A stretch of 21,706 nt of DNA, taken from Palsa-1392 sp036493915. GTDB taxonomy: Bacteria > Verrucomicrobiota > Verrucomicrobiia > Chthoniobacterales > UBA10450. The notes below the pieces were generated by a model. The model was not told the DNA's origin. It searched no databases and worked only from the letters and a program-made list of their open reading frames with translations. Shown here in pieces: positions 7,074-14,658 of this stretch. Both the position numbers and the translations under genes were made by a program. The DNA is taken from positions 1 to 21,706 of the forward strand of contig DASXPA010000107.1 in assembly GCA_036493915.1 (NCBI GenBank), read 5' to 3'. Each line of letters begins with the position of its first letter. Position 1 is the stretch's first letter.

Positions 7074-8366
7074 ATGGAACCGAACTCTGCGCCCGAAGAG
7101 GCGAGCAAAGCCGAGGCTGCCAAACTCAGTCTCGGCAATTTCGTCGTCGGTCAAAGCTCCGATCCGCTCACGCCGCCACCGACCTTCACCCGATGGATGA
7201 AGACTGGCGCCTGGGAAGCGACGCTCTACGAGCCGGAGATGATGGCGGCGCCGGAAGCGCGCACGACGCTGCGCTACGAGGGCAAGCCGCACGAAGTCAT
7301 CAATCTTTGCTCTTACAACTATCTCGGGCTCGCGAACCATCCCGAAGTCATCGCGGCCGCGCACGACGCGCTCACCACCCATGGACTCGGAGCGTGCGGC
7401 TCGCCGACGCTCTCGGGGATGTCCGACTTGCACCGCGAACTCGAACGCAAGGTCGCAAAGTTTCTCGGACGCGAAGACGCGATGCTCTTCAATAGCGGCT
7501 TCGGCGGCGCGCTCGGGACGATCTCAGGTTTGCTCCGCAAGACTGATGTCGCGGCGATGGACAACCGCTCGCATCTTAGCCTGCGCGATGGCGCAGTCCT
7601 TTCGCGTTGTCGCGTCGAGCGGTTCGAGCATAACGATCCCGCGGCCCTCGACGCCGTCCTAAGTCGTCAAATCGGCAAGCGGCAACTTGTCATCGTCGAA
7701 GGCATCTATTCGATGGACGGCGATTTCGGAAAACTGCGCGAGTTGCTCGACGTGGCGGATCACCACGACGTCAGCGTCTTCATCGACGAAGCGCATTCGA
7801 TGCTCGCCTGCGGCGAACATGGGCGCGGCGCGGCGGAACACTTCGGCGTCGAAGATCGCGTCCGGGTGATCTACGGGACGTTCTCGAAAGCCTTCGGCGC
7901 AATCGGCGGATTCGTCTGCGGCTCGACGGAGATGCTGCAATACCTGCGCTACTACGCGCACTCCTATGTTTACTCCTGCGCGATGCCGCCGGTCGTGATC
8001 GCGGCCATTATTCAGGCGCTCGAGATCGGAATACGCGAGCCTGAGCTGCGCCGGCGACTTTGGGAAAACGCCGATTATTTTCATCAGCAACTCAAAGGGC
8101 TTGGCATCGATACCGGCTCATCCACGACTTACATCATGCCGCTGATCGTCGGCGATCGGCTGCGTATGTATCACCTCGGCCATGAGCTTCGGCGGCGCGG
8201 GCTCTGGGTCGCGCCGGTCGATTATCCGGCGGTGCCGCAGGATAAGATTTGCTTCCGCGCCTGCGTCACGGCCAATCACACCCGGGCCGATCTCGACGAA
8301 GCGCTCAACATTCTCGCGGACACGTTTGTCCCCGCTTTAATGCAACGCGCCGAGAATGCCCAATGA
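7074..8366 (+). CDS. spt: Serine palmitoyltransferase-like alpha-oxoamine synthase
   Basis: The 430-residue product is a PLP enzyme of the alpha-oxoamine synthase family (AONS, ALAS, KBL, SPT). Visible residues include NYLGLANHP (82-90), the pyridine-stacking His at 167 in DNRSHLS, the DEAHS motif (Asp238, His241) and the Schiff-base lysine at 272 in GTFSKAFGAIGGF. The FSK form, rather than the LGK/LSK common in biotin or heme enzymes, favours serine palmitoyltransferase, which condenses serine with an acyl thioester to 3-ketosphinganine in the cytoplasm. The next gene on the strand is a ceramide-type hydroxylase, which supports this. AONS (bioF) remains the main alternative, since no other biotin genes are near. 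The N-terminal 30 residues are low-complexity. A CCTAACGA copy ends just before the ATG. Confidence 0.78.
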   Translation: MEPNSAPEEASKAEAAKLSLGNFVVGQSSDPLTPPPTFTRWMKTGAWEATLYEPEMMAAPEARTTLRYEGKPHEVINLCSYNYLGLANHPEVIAAAHDALTTHGLGACGSPTLSGMSDLHRELERKVAKFLGREDAMLFNSGFGGALGTISGLLRKTDVAAMDNRSHLSLRDGAVLSRCRVERFEHNDPAALDAVLSRQIGKRQLVIVEGIYSMDGDFGKLRELLDVADHHDVSVFIDEAHSMLACGEHGRGAAEHFGVEDRVRVIYGTFSKAFGAIGGFVCGSTEMLQYLRYYAHSYVYSCAMPPVVIAAIIQALEIGIREPELRRRLWENADYFHQQLKGLGIDTGSSTTYIMPLIVGDRLRMYHLGHELRRRGLWVAPVDYPAVPQDKICFRACVTANHTRADLDEALNILADTFVPALMQRAENAQ

Positions 8367-8526
8367 CGGAAGAAACTGGACGCGCGGGAGCGGGGTCCCT
8401 CGGGAGGGAAAGGCCTCGGCATTTCCCAGATGAACGACGCTCCCTGTCTCATCACCTGGTGAAAAGGGATTTGGAAGCGTTACGAAAACATTGAATCCGC
8501 GCGGAATTCGCGCACGATCAGGCGGT

Positions 8527-9177
8527 ATGTCGCGGCGTTACATCTCCAACAAGAATGAGACCGTTCGGATGTTTGAGAGCGACTTCCTGGAATTCTTCTC
8601 GCATGTTCATCCGGTCGTTCCCTGGATCATTTACCTGCCGCTGATCGGCTGGATGTTCGAGCTGGCGTTGGTCGAACGCGAGTTCTCGCCGGGAAAAACC
8701 GCGAGCCTTTTCGTCCTCGGCCTCTTCCTTTGGACGCTGGTTGAATACGTCATGCATCGGTGGGTTTTTCATTACCAACCGAGAAGCGCCTGGGGCAAAC
8801 GGCTTCACTTCATGATGCATGGCGTGCATCACGATTATCCGAAAGATGCCAGCCGACTGGTCATGCCGCCGAGTGTGAGTCTGCCGCTTGCGGCTGTTTT
8901 CTACGGGCTCTTTTTTCTCGCCTTCGGACGCCTCGCTCCGGCGATCTTTGCGGGCTTGCTCGCTGGTTATCTTTTTTATGACACGGTCCATTATGCGACC
9001 CATCATTTTGCAATGAAGCGAGGCGTCTGGCGCTGGCTCAAGCAATATCACATGCGCCACCACTACCAGGACGATGAAGTCGGTTACGGGGTGAGTTCGC
9101 CGATTTGGGATTACGTTTTTGGAACGCGGGAAGACGAGCGAACTGGAGACGAGGATATCCCGGCCTCGGTTAAATAG
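8527..9177 (+). CDS. Fatty acid 2-hydroxylase-like membrane di-iron enzyme
   Basis: The product (216 residues from the ATG at 8527) has the histidine clusters of the sterol desaturase / fatty acid hydroxylase superfamily: HRWVFH (77-82), HFMMHGVHH (94-102), HYATHH (155-160) and YHMRHH (174-179). LHFMMHGVHHDYPKDASRLV and GVSSPIWDYVFGT follow eukaryotic FA2H/Scs7 residue by residue more closely than carotene hydroxylases. About four membrane helices surround the clusters (about 31-50, 60-76, 118-133, 138-150). FA2H adds a 2-hydroxyl to the N-acyl chain of ceramides using two irons and oxygen. The cytochrome b5 domain of the eukaryotic enzyme is absent, so a separate electron donor is needed. 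A TTG at 8491 or the ATG at 8569 are alternative starts. Confidence 0.85.
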   Translation: MSRRYISNKNETVRMFESDFLEFFSHVHPVVPWIIYLPLIGWMFELALVEREFSPGKTASLFVLGLFLWTLVEYVMHRWVFHYQPRSAWGKRLHFMMHGVHHDYPKDASRLVMPPSVSLPLAAVFYGLFFLAFGRLAPAIFAGLLAGYLFYDTVHYATHHFAMKRGVWRWLKQYHMRHHYQDDEVGYGVSSPIWDYVFGTREDERTGDEDIPASVK

Positions 9178-9206
9178 AAGCTTCTCATTGCGCCAGAGCG
9201 TTGAGT

Positions 9207-9227
9207 TCGTCGCCGTCGAAGCGACGA
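9207..9227. terminator. Hairpin between convergent genes, possible bidirectional terminator
   Basis: TCGTCGC (9207-9213) and GCGACGA (9221-9227) form a perfect 7-base stem with a 7-base loop in the 84-base gap between the hydroxylase stop and the oxidoreductase stop. Position is right for a shared terminator, but T-runs on both sides are weak. Confidence 0.35.
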
Positions 9228-9261
9228 GTCCCGATCCTCTCGTTTCTGCAATCAGCAACCC

Positions 9262-10245
9262 CTATCTTTCCGGATCCGCGCGATAGGCGCGTTGGATCAC
9301 CGAAAGGCAGAGCGCGGCTTCGGCCAAAGTCTTCGGCCATCGTGCGGGCTGCCGAAACGTCGCGAGGATATCGGGCAACATGGCCGCGAACCATTCGCCA
9401 TGATGCGAACCGGAGGAAAGGGCAGCCGCAAACTGGATGGACTCCGAGCCGATTTGCAGACGGTCATCGTCGATCGCGATCTCGCCCCGCTCGCCGATCA
9501 GCCGCATCGCGCTGCGCCGTCTCGACGCCTTCCAGGTAAGGAATATTTTCGCTTCACCACTCGGGAATAAGAGGGTCAGCCGCGCTTCATTCTCGACTTC
9601 GTCAGGCGCGGAGCGATCGAGGACTGCGCGCACGTCAGCCGGCGCTTCGCCGAACCAATGTTGCGCGAGATAAATCGCGTGCCAGCCGTGATCCATCAGG
9701 ATGCCGCCGCCGGCGATCGCCGGATTGCGCCGCCAATTTGGGTGCGCCGGATCGGCCACCGCGCAATCCTGAATGCGCAAGGTTTCGAACTCGACGGTGC
9801 GCAGTCGTCCGATCGCACCTGAACGCAAGAGTGCGGTCGCCCGCCTAACGATCGGAGCATATTTCCAATTATGCACCGGCACGACCGCGCGTTGCGCCTG
9901 CTTCGCTTTCGCCCGCACCTCATCGAGTTCGTCTTCGTCGAGGAGCAGCGGCTTTTCACAAAGCACATGCCAGCGGTGCCGCAGTCCCTCCAAGATGCCC
10001 TCAGCGTGGAGCGACGGCGGCGTGCAGATATCAACAAAATCCAGCTCCGCGCCCGCTGCCAGTTCTTCAATTGCGGCAAAAGTTGCGATCTCCGGAAAAA
10101 AAGCGCGTGCGATGTTTCGCCGTTCGCCCGTCGAGTCGACTATCGCGACGATCTTCGCTTCGGAAGATTTTTCGTAGGCCGGCAAATGCCCGTGCTGCGC
10201 GACTTCGCCGAAGCCAATGAGGGCGCCGCGCCGCACGTTACTCAA
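9262..10245 (-). CDS. Gfo/Idh/MocA-family NAD(P)-dependent oxidoreductase
   Basis: The 327-residue product has an N-terminal Rossmann nucleotide-binding segment (GALIGFGEVAQHGHLPAY), the DICTPPSLHAE strand, and the CEKPLLLDEDELDE motif whose EKP lysine contributes to catalysis in this family. HNWKYAP and GGGILMDHGWHAIYL further match the substrate-binding half. Such enzymes oxidise or reduce hydroxyls of sugars, inositols and their derivatives in the cytoplasm. It is the last gene of a six-gene overlapping run, so its substrate is probably shared with the upstream aminotransferase. The start is TTG at 10245, overlapping the aminotransferase by eight bases; GTG at 10236, in frame and just after the stop codon, is equally possible. 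A CCTAACGA copy lies at 9844. Confidence 0.85.
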   Translation of the reverse strand: MSNVRRGALIGFGEVAQHGHLPAYEKSSEAKIVAIVDSTGERRNIARAFFPEIATFAAIEELAAGAELDFVDICTPPSLHAEGILEGLRHRWHVLCEKPLLLDEDELDEVRAKAKQAQRAVVPVHNWKYAPIVRRATALLRSGAIGRLRTVEFETLRIQDCAVADPAHPNWRRNPAIAGGGILMDHGWHAIYLAQHWFGEAPADVRAVLDRSAPDEVENEARLTLLFPSGEAKIFLTWKASRRRSAMRLIGERGEIAIDDDRLQIGSESIQFAAALSSGSHHGEWFAAMLPDILATFRQPARWPKTLAEAALCLSVIQRAYRADPER

Positions 10246-11530
10246 AGCGCTCCACGACCCGCTCGATTGTTGTCAGCGCCGCCGTCGCCTGCTCTTCCGA
10301 AAGAATCAATGGCGGATGAACGCGGACGCGCGGCGTGTAGCACATCATGATGAGGCCTTCCGCGAGACAGCGTTTGAAAAGCTCCGCGCATCTTTCCTTC
10401 GACAAGAATTTGCCGTCTTCGTCCACGAGGTCAAAACCGATGAGCAAGCCTTCGCCGCGCACCTTGGAGATGAGCCGATGACGACTGGCAAGTTGCTCGA
10501 GTCCACGCCGCAACAACGCGCCAATCCTCGCCGAATTATCGACCAGCTTGTCCGAAAGAATTGTCTGGATTGTGACCAACGCTGCCGCCGCCGCGAGCGG
10601 GTTGCCACCATAGCTCGACGAAGAAGCGCTCGGGAGCGAGAATGGTTTTGCTCTCACGATCTCGTCCGTGGAAACGACCGCGCTTACTGGATAACCGGAC
10701 GCCATTCCTTTTCCTAACGTCATGATGTCAGGGACCACGTCGTCGATGTTGCAGCCAAAGAGCCGACCGCTGCGGCCGAAGCCGGTGATCATTTCGTCCG
10801 CAATGAGAAGCGCGCAGTATTCCTGTGCAACTTCATGCACGCGGCGAAGAAACCCTGGCGGCGGGACGATGTTGCCGGCCGTTCCCTGGATCGGTTCGAT
10901 CACAATCGCGGCCGGTTTTCCTCCAATCTCCTCTTCGATCACTCTTCGCAATTGCGAGATCGCCCAGTCCCGACACTCGTTAGGCGGACCGTCGAACTTC
11001 GTCGGGTCCGCGTAGGGCGCAATGTGATGTCCGGTCGGCAGCGGTCCGATTTGCGTTTTCCAATCGACGTCCGAAAGCGGCAGAACGCCGGCCGTTTTCC
11101 CATGAAATCCGCCGCTGAAACCAACGATGTCGGTGCGCTTCGTGTAAGAGCGCGCGAGCCGGATGGCAGCTTCCACCGCCTCGGCTCCGCCGCTAAAAAA
11201 CTGCGTTCGCTTCAAATCGCCGGGCACCAGATCAGCGATCAGCCTAACGAGTTCGGCGCGCGCTTCCGTGCTAAAGCTGCCCACAGAAACCTTCTGCAGT
11301 TGATTCGTTAGGGCGGCAACGTAACCGGGATGCGCGTGCCCGAGACTGGCGACAGAAACGCCGGCGTTGAGATCGAGATAAGTGCGGCCGTCGAGATCGG
11401 TCAGGGTCGCGCCTTCGCCGCGCGCGATCGCCAGCTGCGAGAGCAGCGCGATCGTCTGCACGCCCGGCGCGATGAATTCCTGCTCTTCGGCGAAGAGTTC
11501 CTTGGCCCGCAAAGCTTGTTCAATCAGCAT
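10238..11530 (-). CDS. Class III PLP-dependent aminotransferase
   Basis: The 430-residue product shows class III (ornithine/GABA/glutamate-semialdehyde type) features: YLDLNAGVSVASLGHAHP near residue 50, FFSGGAEAVEAAIRLAR, SGGFHGKTAG, EPIQGTAGNIVPPPGFL, the PLP-Asp block LIADEMITGFGRSGRLFG and the Schiff-base lysine in TLGKGMASGYP. These enzymes move an amino group between an amino acid and a terminal aldehyde or ketone. The neighbouring Gfo/Idh enzyme could generate the keto substrate. The ATG at 11530 overlaps the ATP-grasp gene by 11 bases. Two exact CCTAACGA copies face each other at 11243 and 11305 and a third lies at 10977. The precise substrate cannot be read from the sequence. Confidence 0.88.
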   Translation of the reverse strand: MLIEQALRAKELFAEEQEFIAPGVQTIALLSQLAIARGEGATLTDLDGRTYLDLNAGVSVASLGHAHPGYVAALTNQLQKVSVGSFSTEARAELVRLIADLVPGDLKRTQFFSGGAEAVEAAIRLARSYTKRTDIVGFSGGFHGKTAGVLPLSDVDWKTQIGPLPTGHHIAPYADPTKFDGPPNECRDWAISQLRRVIEEEIGGKPAAIVIEPIQGTAGNIVPPPGFLRRVHEVAQEYCALLIADEMITGFGRSGRLFGCNIDDVVPDIMTLGKGMASGYPVSAVVSTDEIVRAKPFSLPSASSSSYGGNPLAAAAALVTIQTILSDKLVDNSARIGALLRRGLEQLASRHRLISKVRGEGLLIGFDLVDEDGKFLSKERCAELFKRCLAEGLIMMCYTPRVRVHPPLILSEEQATAALTTIERVVERFE

Positions 11531-12335
11531 CGAGACGTCGAATGAGAAGGTCAGCTATCGCACGGGAGGCCGGTTCGCGACAGGGAGCGAACGAGGGCCA
11601 ATCATTGAGATCAATCAAAGTCAGTTCGCCGGTGGGCGAGACGATGACGTCGCCCCCAAAAATGTCGAGCCCGGCCGCCGCCGCCGCGTGCGCCGCGAGG
11701 CTTCTCAACTCTGCAAGATCGAACGGATTTTTTCGCGTCGCGCCCGAGTAGAACCAGTGAAAAAATCCCTCCGGGCCAACGCCGTAAAACTTGATCTCGT
11801 CGCCCGCGCGATGCGCCTGGAGGACGGCGAGCTCGATCCCGCGCCTAACGAATTCCGCGAGCCCAACTTTGAGCCGTTCCCGCGAAACAATCCATTGCAC
11901 GTCGGTCGCGACCGAGGCGTGGACGTCGCCGCGCTTCAGCCAGATCTTCGGCGGAAGATCACGCGCTACCAGATCGACATCTTCCTCGGTCCGGACGAGG
12001 TAGGTTTGGGGAAACGGAATTCCCGCGGCGACCATCAATTCCGGAAGCCGGTCGCGATGCGTATTGAGCGCGGCTTGCGGACGGTTGATGATGCGGACGC
12101 CAGAGCGCGACCAGGTTAGCAGATGTTCGAGCGCTTCTCTCCCTTGCAGCATCGAGACAACCAAACTGGCGGCGGGTGGTTCGGTGTTCCCGCTTTCGAA
12201 GGTCGTTAGGTCGATTGGAATTCCTTCCTTCCGGAGTAGATCTGCGACCCCTTCCAAGAGTAAAACGTCATTCGTCTGATGACGTCCGGGCGAGTATTGC
12301 GTCTCGCGGTAAAAACCAAGAATGCGGCGATTCAC
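11520..12335 (-). CDS. ATP-grasp (RimK-like) ligase
   Basis: The 271-residue product follows the ATP-grasp plan: a short N-terminal domain, a NRPQAALNTHRDRLPELMVAAGIPFPQT segment (about 85-112) resembling the RimK/GshB hinge, a lysine-containing strand PKIWLKRG for ATP binding, and the metal-binding end GDVIVSPTGELTLIDLNDWPSF with the conserved acidic-Leu-Asn-Asp pattern. ATP-grasp ligases join a carboxylate to an amine through an acyl-phosphate. Here it is translated directly before an aminotransferase, which suggests amide formation on the amine the latter introduces (inference). The start is GTG at 12335, inside a GTGA overlap with the nucleotidyltransferase. CCTAACGA copies lie at 11844 and 12203. 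Confidence 0.75.
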   Translation of the reverse strand: MNRRILGFYRETQYSPGRHQTNDVLLLEGVADLLRKEGIPIDLTTFESGNTEPPAASLVVSMLQGREALEHLLTWSRSGVRIINRPQAALNTHRDRLPELMVAAGIPFPQTYLVRTEEDVDLVARDLPPKIWLKRGDVHASVATDVQWIVSRERLKVGLAEFVRRGIELAVLQAHRAGDEIKFYGVGPEGFFHWFYSGATRKNPFDLAELRSLAAHAAAAAGLDIFGGDVIVSPTGELTLIDLNDWPSFAPCREPASRAIADLLIRRLDAD

Positions 12336-13045
12336 GGCGTGCCGCTCCCAAGAAAAGCTTCCGCCGTGTCGATATCCGCGGGTCGATCGACATCAATCGT
12401 CTGCGCGATCGGAATTCCTGCCAGTCGATAACCGCGCTCCAGCAAACGGTCGAGAAAAATTCGCAGCGCATCGATCCCATCGCGCCGCGCGGGGTCGGCT
12501 TCACGCAAAATCGACGACCGGACCGCGTAAATGCCGGCAGTCGCGTATTTGGAAGGCTCGGCGGTCCTGCCGATCGCAACGATATGCGAGGCATCCGACG
12601 CCAGCCTAACGAGAAGCGGTTTGTCGTCGTCGCCGGGCGAAGTGAGCGCCAGCGTCACCGCAGCGTTGCTTGATTGCGCTTCCGCGAAGAAGCGCGCATA
12701 AACATTCCCGGTCGCGACCGTGTCCACGGTGGAAAGAAGAAAAGGTCCAAGATCACCGGTGGCTGCCAAAGCTTCGACGAGCCGAAGAAAGCTATGCATC
12801 GACGAAGGCGTGCTCTCGACGATCCAGCGCAGCGCAAAAGGCCAATCCGACTTCGTCACTTGATCGCGCACCGCGAGAGAATCCTCGTTGATGATGATGA
12901 CGACTTCCGTCGCCGCCGCGCCGGCCATCGCGTGCAGGACATGTTCGATCAACGCTCGGCCGCGCACCCGGACGAGCGGCTTGAGCGGGTTCCCCGGTGA
13001 GCGCAATCGTCTGCCTCGACCGGCGGCGAAGATTCCGGCTTTCAT
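12332..13045 (-). CDS. Nucleotidyltransferase (NTP transferase, sugar/alcohol-phosphate type)
   Basis: The 237-residue product begins AGIFAAGRGRRL (3-14), followed by NPLKPLVRVRGRALIEHVLHAM, the nucleotide- and substrate-phosphate-binding motif of the NTP_transferase/MobA-like fold. STVDTV (about 104-109) sits where metal-binding Asp normally lies, and the C-terminal IDVDRPADIDTAEAFL block is the usual second metal-site region. Enzymes of this type couple CTP, UTP or another NTP to a phosphorylated sugar or alcohol, releasing pyrophosphate. A CDP-alcohol phosphatidyltransferase two genes upstream suggests a CDP-activated product (inference). It overlaps both neighbours by ATGA/GTGA. A CCTAACGA copy lies at 12605. 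Confidence 0.8.
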   Translation of the reverse strand: MKAGIFAAGRGRRLRSPGNPLKPLVRVRGRALIEHVLHAMAGAAATEVVIIINEDSLAVRDQVTKSDWPFALRWIVESTPSSMHSFLRLVEALAATGDLGPFLLSTVDTVATGNVYARFFAEAQSSNAAVTLALTSPGDDDKPLLVRLASDASHIVAIGRTAEPSKYATAGIYAVRSSILREADPARRDGIDALRIFLDRLLERGYRLAGIPIAQTIDVDRPADIDTAEAFLGSGTP

Positions 13046-13710
13046 CTGAGCAGCGCCGGCAGCTCGGCGAGGCGTTGCAAACGCAAATCAACCGCCGACC
13101 GATCCGGACAATCGCCTTCACCGAACCAGGCGGTTTTCATCCCGATTTTTTTCGCCGGAACGATATCGCGCTCCAAGGAGTCGCCGACCATCAGCATCGT
13201 TTCGGGATCGCCGCCGATTTTTCCCGCGGCGTAGCAATAGATTGCGGGGTCGGGTTTCGACAATCCCACCCGGCGCGAATCGACGATCAACGACAGAAAC
13301 GGTGCATAACCAAAGTCTTCGCAAAGCCGGGCAACGTTGCCACAGCCATTTGAGATCACGCCCAAGGTAAAACCCCGTTCCGCCAGCGACTCGAGGAGTC
13401 GAGCGTTTTCGGCAATTGTTTCAATCGTTGGGTCGAGAAAGCCGTTCACGAGGTGCGCTTCGAGTTCCGGGTTCGTTAGGCCAAGATGTTGCAGTTGCCA
13501 GCGGACATGCTTCTTCACCATCTCTTCGAGACTCGATGTAGGCATCTCTTCATCACCCGCCGAATTTTGCTCCGCGGCGTCAAAAGCCTCTCGAATCGTG
13601 GCGCGCCGGAGTTCCAAACCGAAGCTTTTGTAAAGAGCTAAGAAGCGCTCCAGCCAATGGCCCTCGCCATCGAGCGTTCCGCCCATGTCGAAAAAAATTG
13701 TCCGAATCAT
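13042..13710 (-). CDS. HAD-superfamily phosphatase
   Basis: The 222-residue product carries all HAD motifs: nucleophile and acid in FFDMGGTLD (Asp8 with the second acidic residue replaced by the GGTLD form), a motif II serine in LGVISNGCGN, a motif III lysine in GLSKPDPAIY, and motif IV VGDSLERDI. The alpha-helical cap between motifs I and II is typical of phosphoglycolate-phosphatase-like subfamily I. It should hydrolyse a small phosphate ester in the cytoplasm. I chose the ATG at 13710 because it overlaps the upstream CDP-alcohol transferase stop (TCATGA on the plus strand); a longer in-frame reading to 13902 would run through that gene and has no HAD features. A CCTAACGA copy lies at 13473. 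Confidence 0.85.
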   Translation of the reverse strand: MIRTIFFDMGGTLDGEGHWLERFLALYKSFGLELRRATIREAFDAAEQNSAGDEEMPTSSLEEMVKKHVRWQLQHLGLTNPELEAHLVNGFLDPTIETIAENARLLESLAERGFTLGVISNGCGNVARLCEDFGYAPFLSLIVDSRRVGLSKPDPAIYCYAAGKIGGDPETMLMVGDSLERDIVPAKKIGMKTAWFGEGDCPDRSAVDLRLQRLAELPALLR

Positions 13711-14573
13711 GAGATACCGGCGAGGAACCTGCGGTCCGCCTGTCGTTGCCAAAACCAAAGCGCGATGAGCGCGGCGTCCATCGGCAGGAAGAGAAAAGCG
13801 AAGAAGAGATCCAGCCGATGCAGACAGGCGAGAATGCCGATGGCGCAGAAGCGGATGTTGTCCCCGAGCAAGTTCCAACCGCGCACCGGCGAGTAAAAGC
13901 ATTGACGATAACGCAGCCGATCTTCCTGCCTAACGACGCCGTTTGTGGCGCGCGCTGCAATCGCCGCTTCTACGTCGCCGTGCAAACCGTTGAGCGCCGC
14001 CTGCACGACAAGATAGCGCTCGTAGATCCAGCGAATCAAGGGCGCGGAAATCTTCGCCGGATCGTCCCGTATAAAATGACCGCGCACGACGATGAGCACA
14101 TAATGATGCCGGTGGTAATCGTACATCTGAGCCTGCGCGACGTTGGCGAAGAGGGCGAGGAACATCCAAACGAAAATCGTTTCACTCCCGCCGCGATGAA
14201 CAACCCCGAAGGCGATTGCCAGGTAAATCGCCGCGTGAACGAAATAGCCGCTCACGCCATCGAGGACGCGTCCCAGCTCGCTCGCTTGATTCGTTAGGCG
14301 CGCCAGTTGTCCATCGGCGGAATCGAAAATTCCATGGATGATAAGGAGGGCGAAACCGAGGAGGGCGAGGCGTTCATCGTAAAGCAAAACGCCGCCGGCC
14401 AGGCCGAGAAGGAGACTGAAGAGCGTGACCTGAATCGGAGTCAGTCCGAGCGCCGCCGCCGGGCGTGCGATGAGAATGCCGAGCGGACGAAAAAAATAAA
14501 CGTCGGCCAGTTCTTCGATCTCGCGCGCCTGGAAAGCGAGGCCTTGCGCCGAAGGGTTTTGGTGAGACGTCAC
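13707..14573 (-). CDS. CDP-alcohol phosphatidyltransferase family protein, module 1
   Basis: The 288-residue membrane protein has the family opening FFRPLGILIARPAAALGLTPIQVT and the signature D84-S-A-D87-G-Q-L-A91-R92, then x8, G101, x3, D105. The fourth motif aspartate, expected at 109, is Gly. Several hydrophobic segments follow (about 50-63, 69-83, 111-125, 130-146, 225-245, 250-268). The family transfers a phospho-alcohol from a CDP-alcohol, releasing CMP, in the inner membrane. It opens the six-gene overlapping run with a nucleotidyltransferase and phosphatase. Start is GTG at 14573; no ATG is available nearby. A CCTAACGA copy (14291) encodes LTN right after the AR of the active site. 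Which alcohol is used cannot be told. Confidence 0.8.
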   Translation of the reverse strand: MTSHQNPSAQGLAFQAREIEELADVYFFRPLGILIARPAAALGLTPIQVTLFSLLLGLAGGVLLYDERLALLGFALLIIHGIFDSADGQLARLTNQASELGRVLDGVSGYFVHAAIYLAIAFGVVHRGGSETIFVWMFLALFANVAQAQMYDYHRHHYVLIVVRGHFIRDDPAKISAPLIRWIYERYLVVQAALNGLHGDVEAAIAARATNGVVRQEDRLRYRQCFYSPVRGWNLLGDNIRFCAIGILACLHRLDLFFAFLFLPMDAALIALWFWQRQADRRFLAGIS

Positions 14574-14658
14574 AAGGCCGTTGTCGTATCGCGTTTGGCC
14601 CTGACTGCAAGTTGATTTGTCTTGCGCGGAACCGTCGCGCCGGTGAAATCAAAACGCC

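Noticed and set aside
8363..8494. 43-residue open frame (MTEETGRAGAGSLG...) between the SPT-like and hydroxylase genes, coupled by ATGA at one end and TTGA at the other
   Set aside because: The overlaps are suggestive, but the composition is arginine-rich with no recognisable fold and no ribosome site, so it could be chance in GC-rich DNA. Not listed as a gene.
11243..11312. Facing CCTAACGA/TCGTTAGG copies resembling an integron attC site (GCCTAAC ... GTTAGG)
   Set aside because: The 7-base core fits the attC half-site pattern, but the 54 bases between are not palindromic, the right end lacks the expected Y, and the site lies within an intact aminotransferase gene. Most other copies are single.
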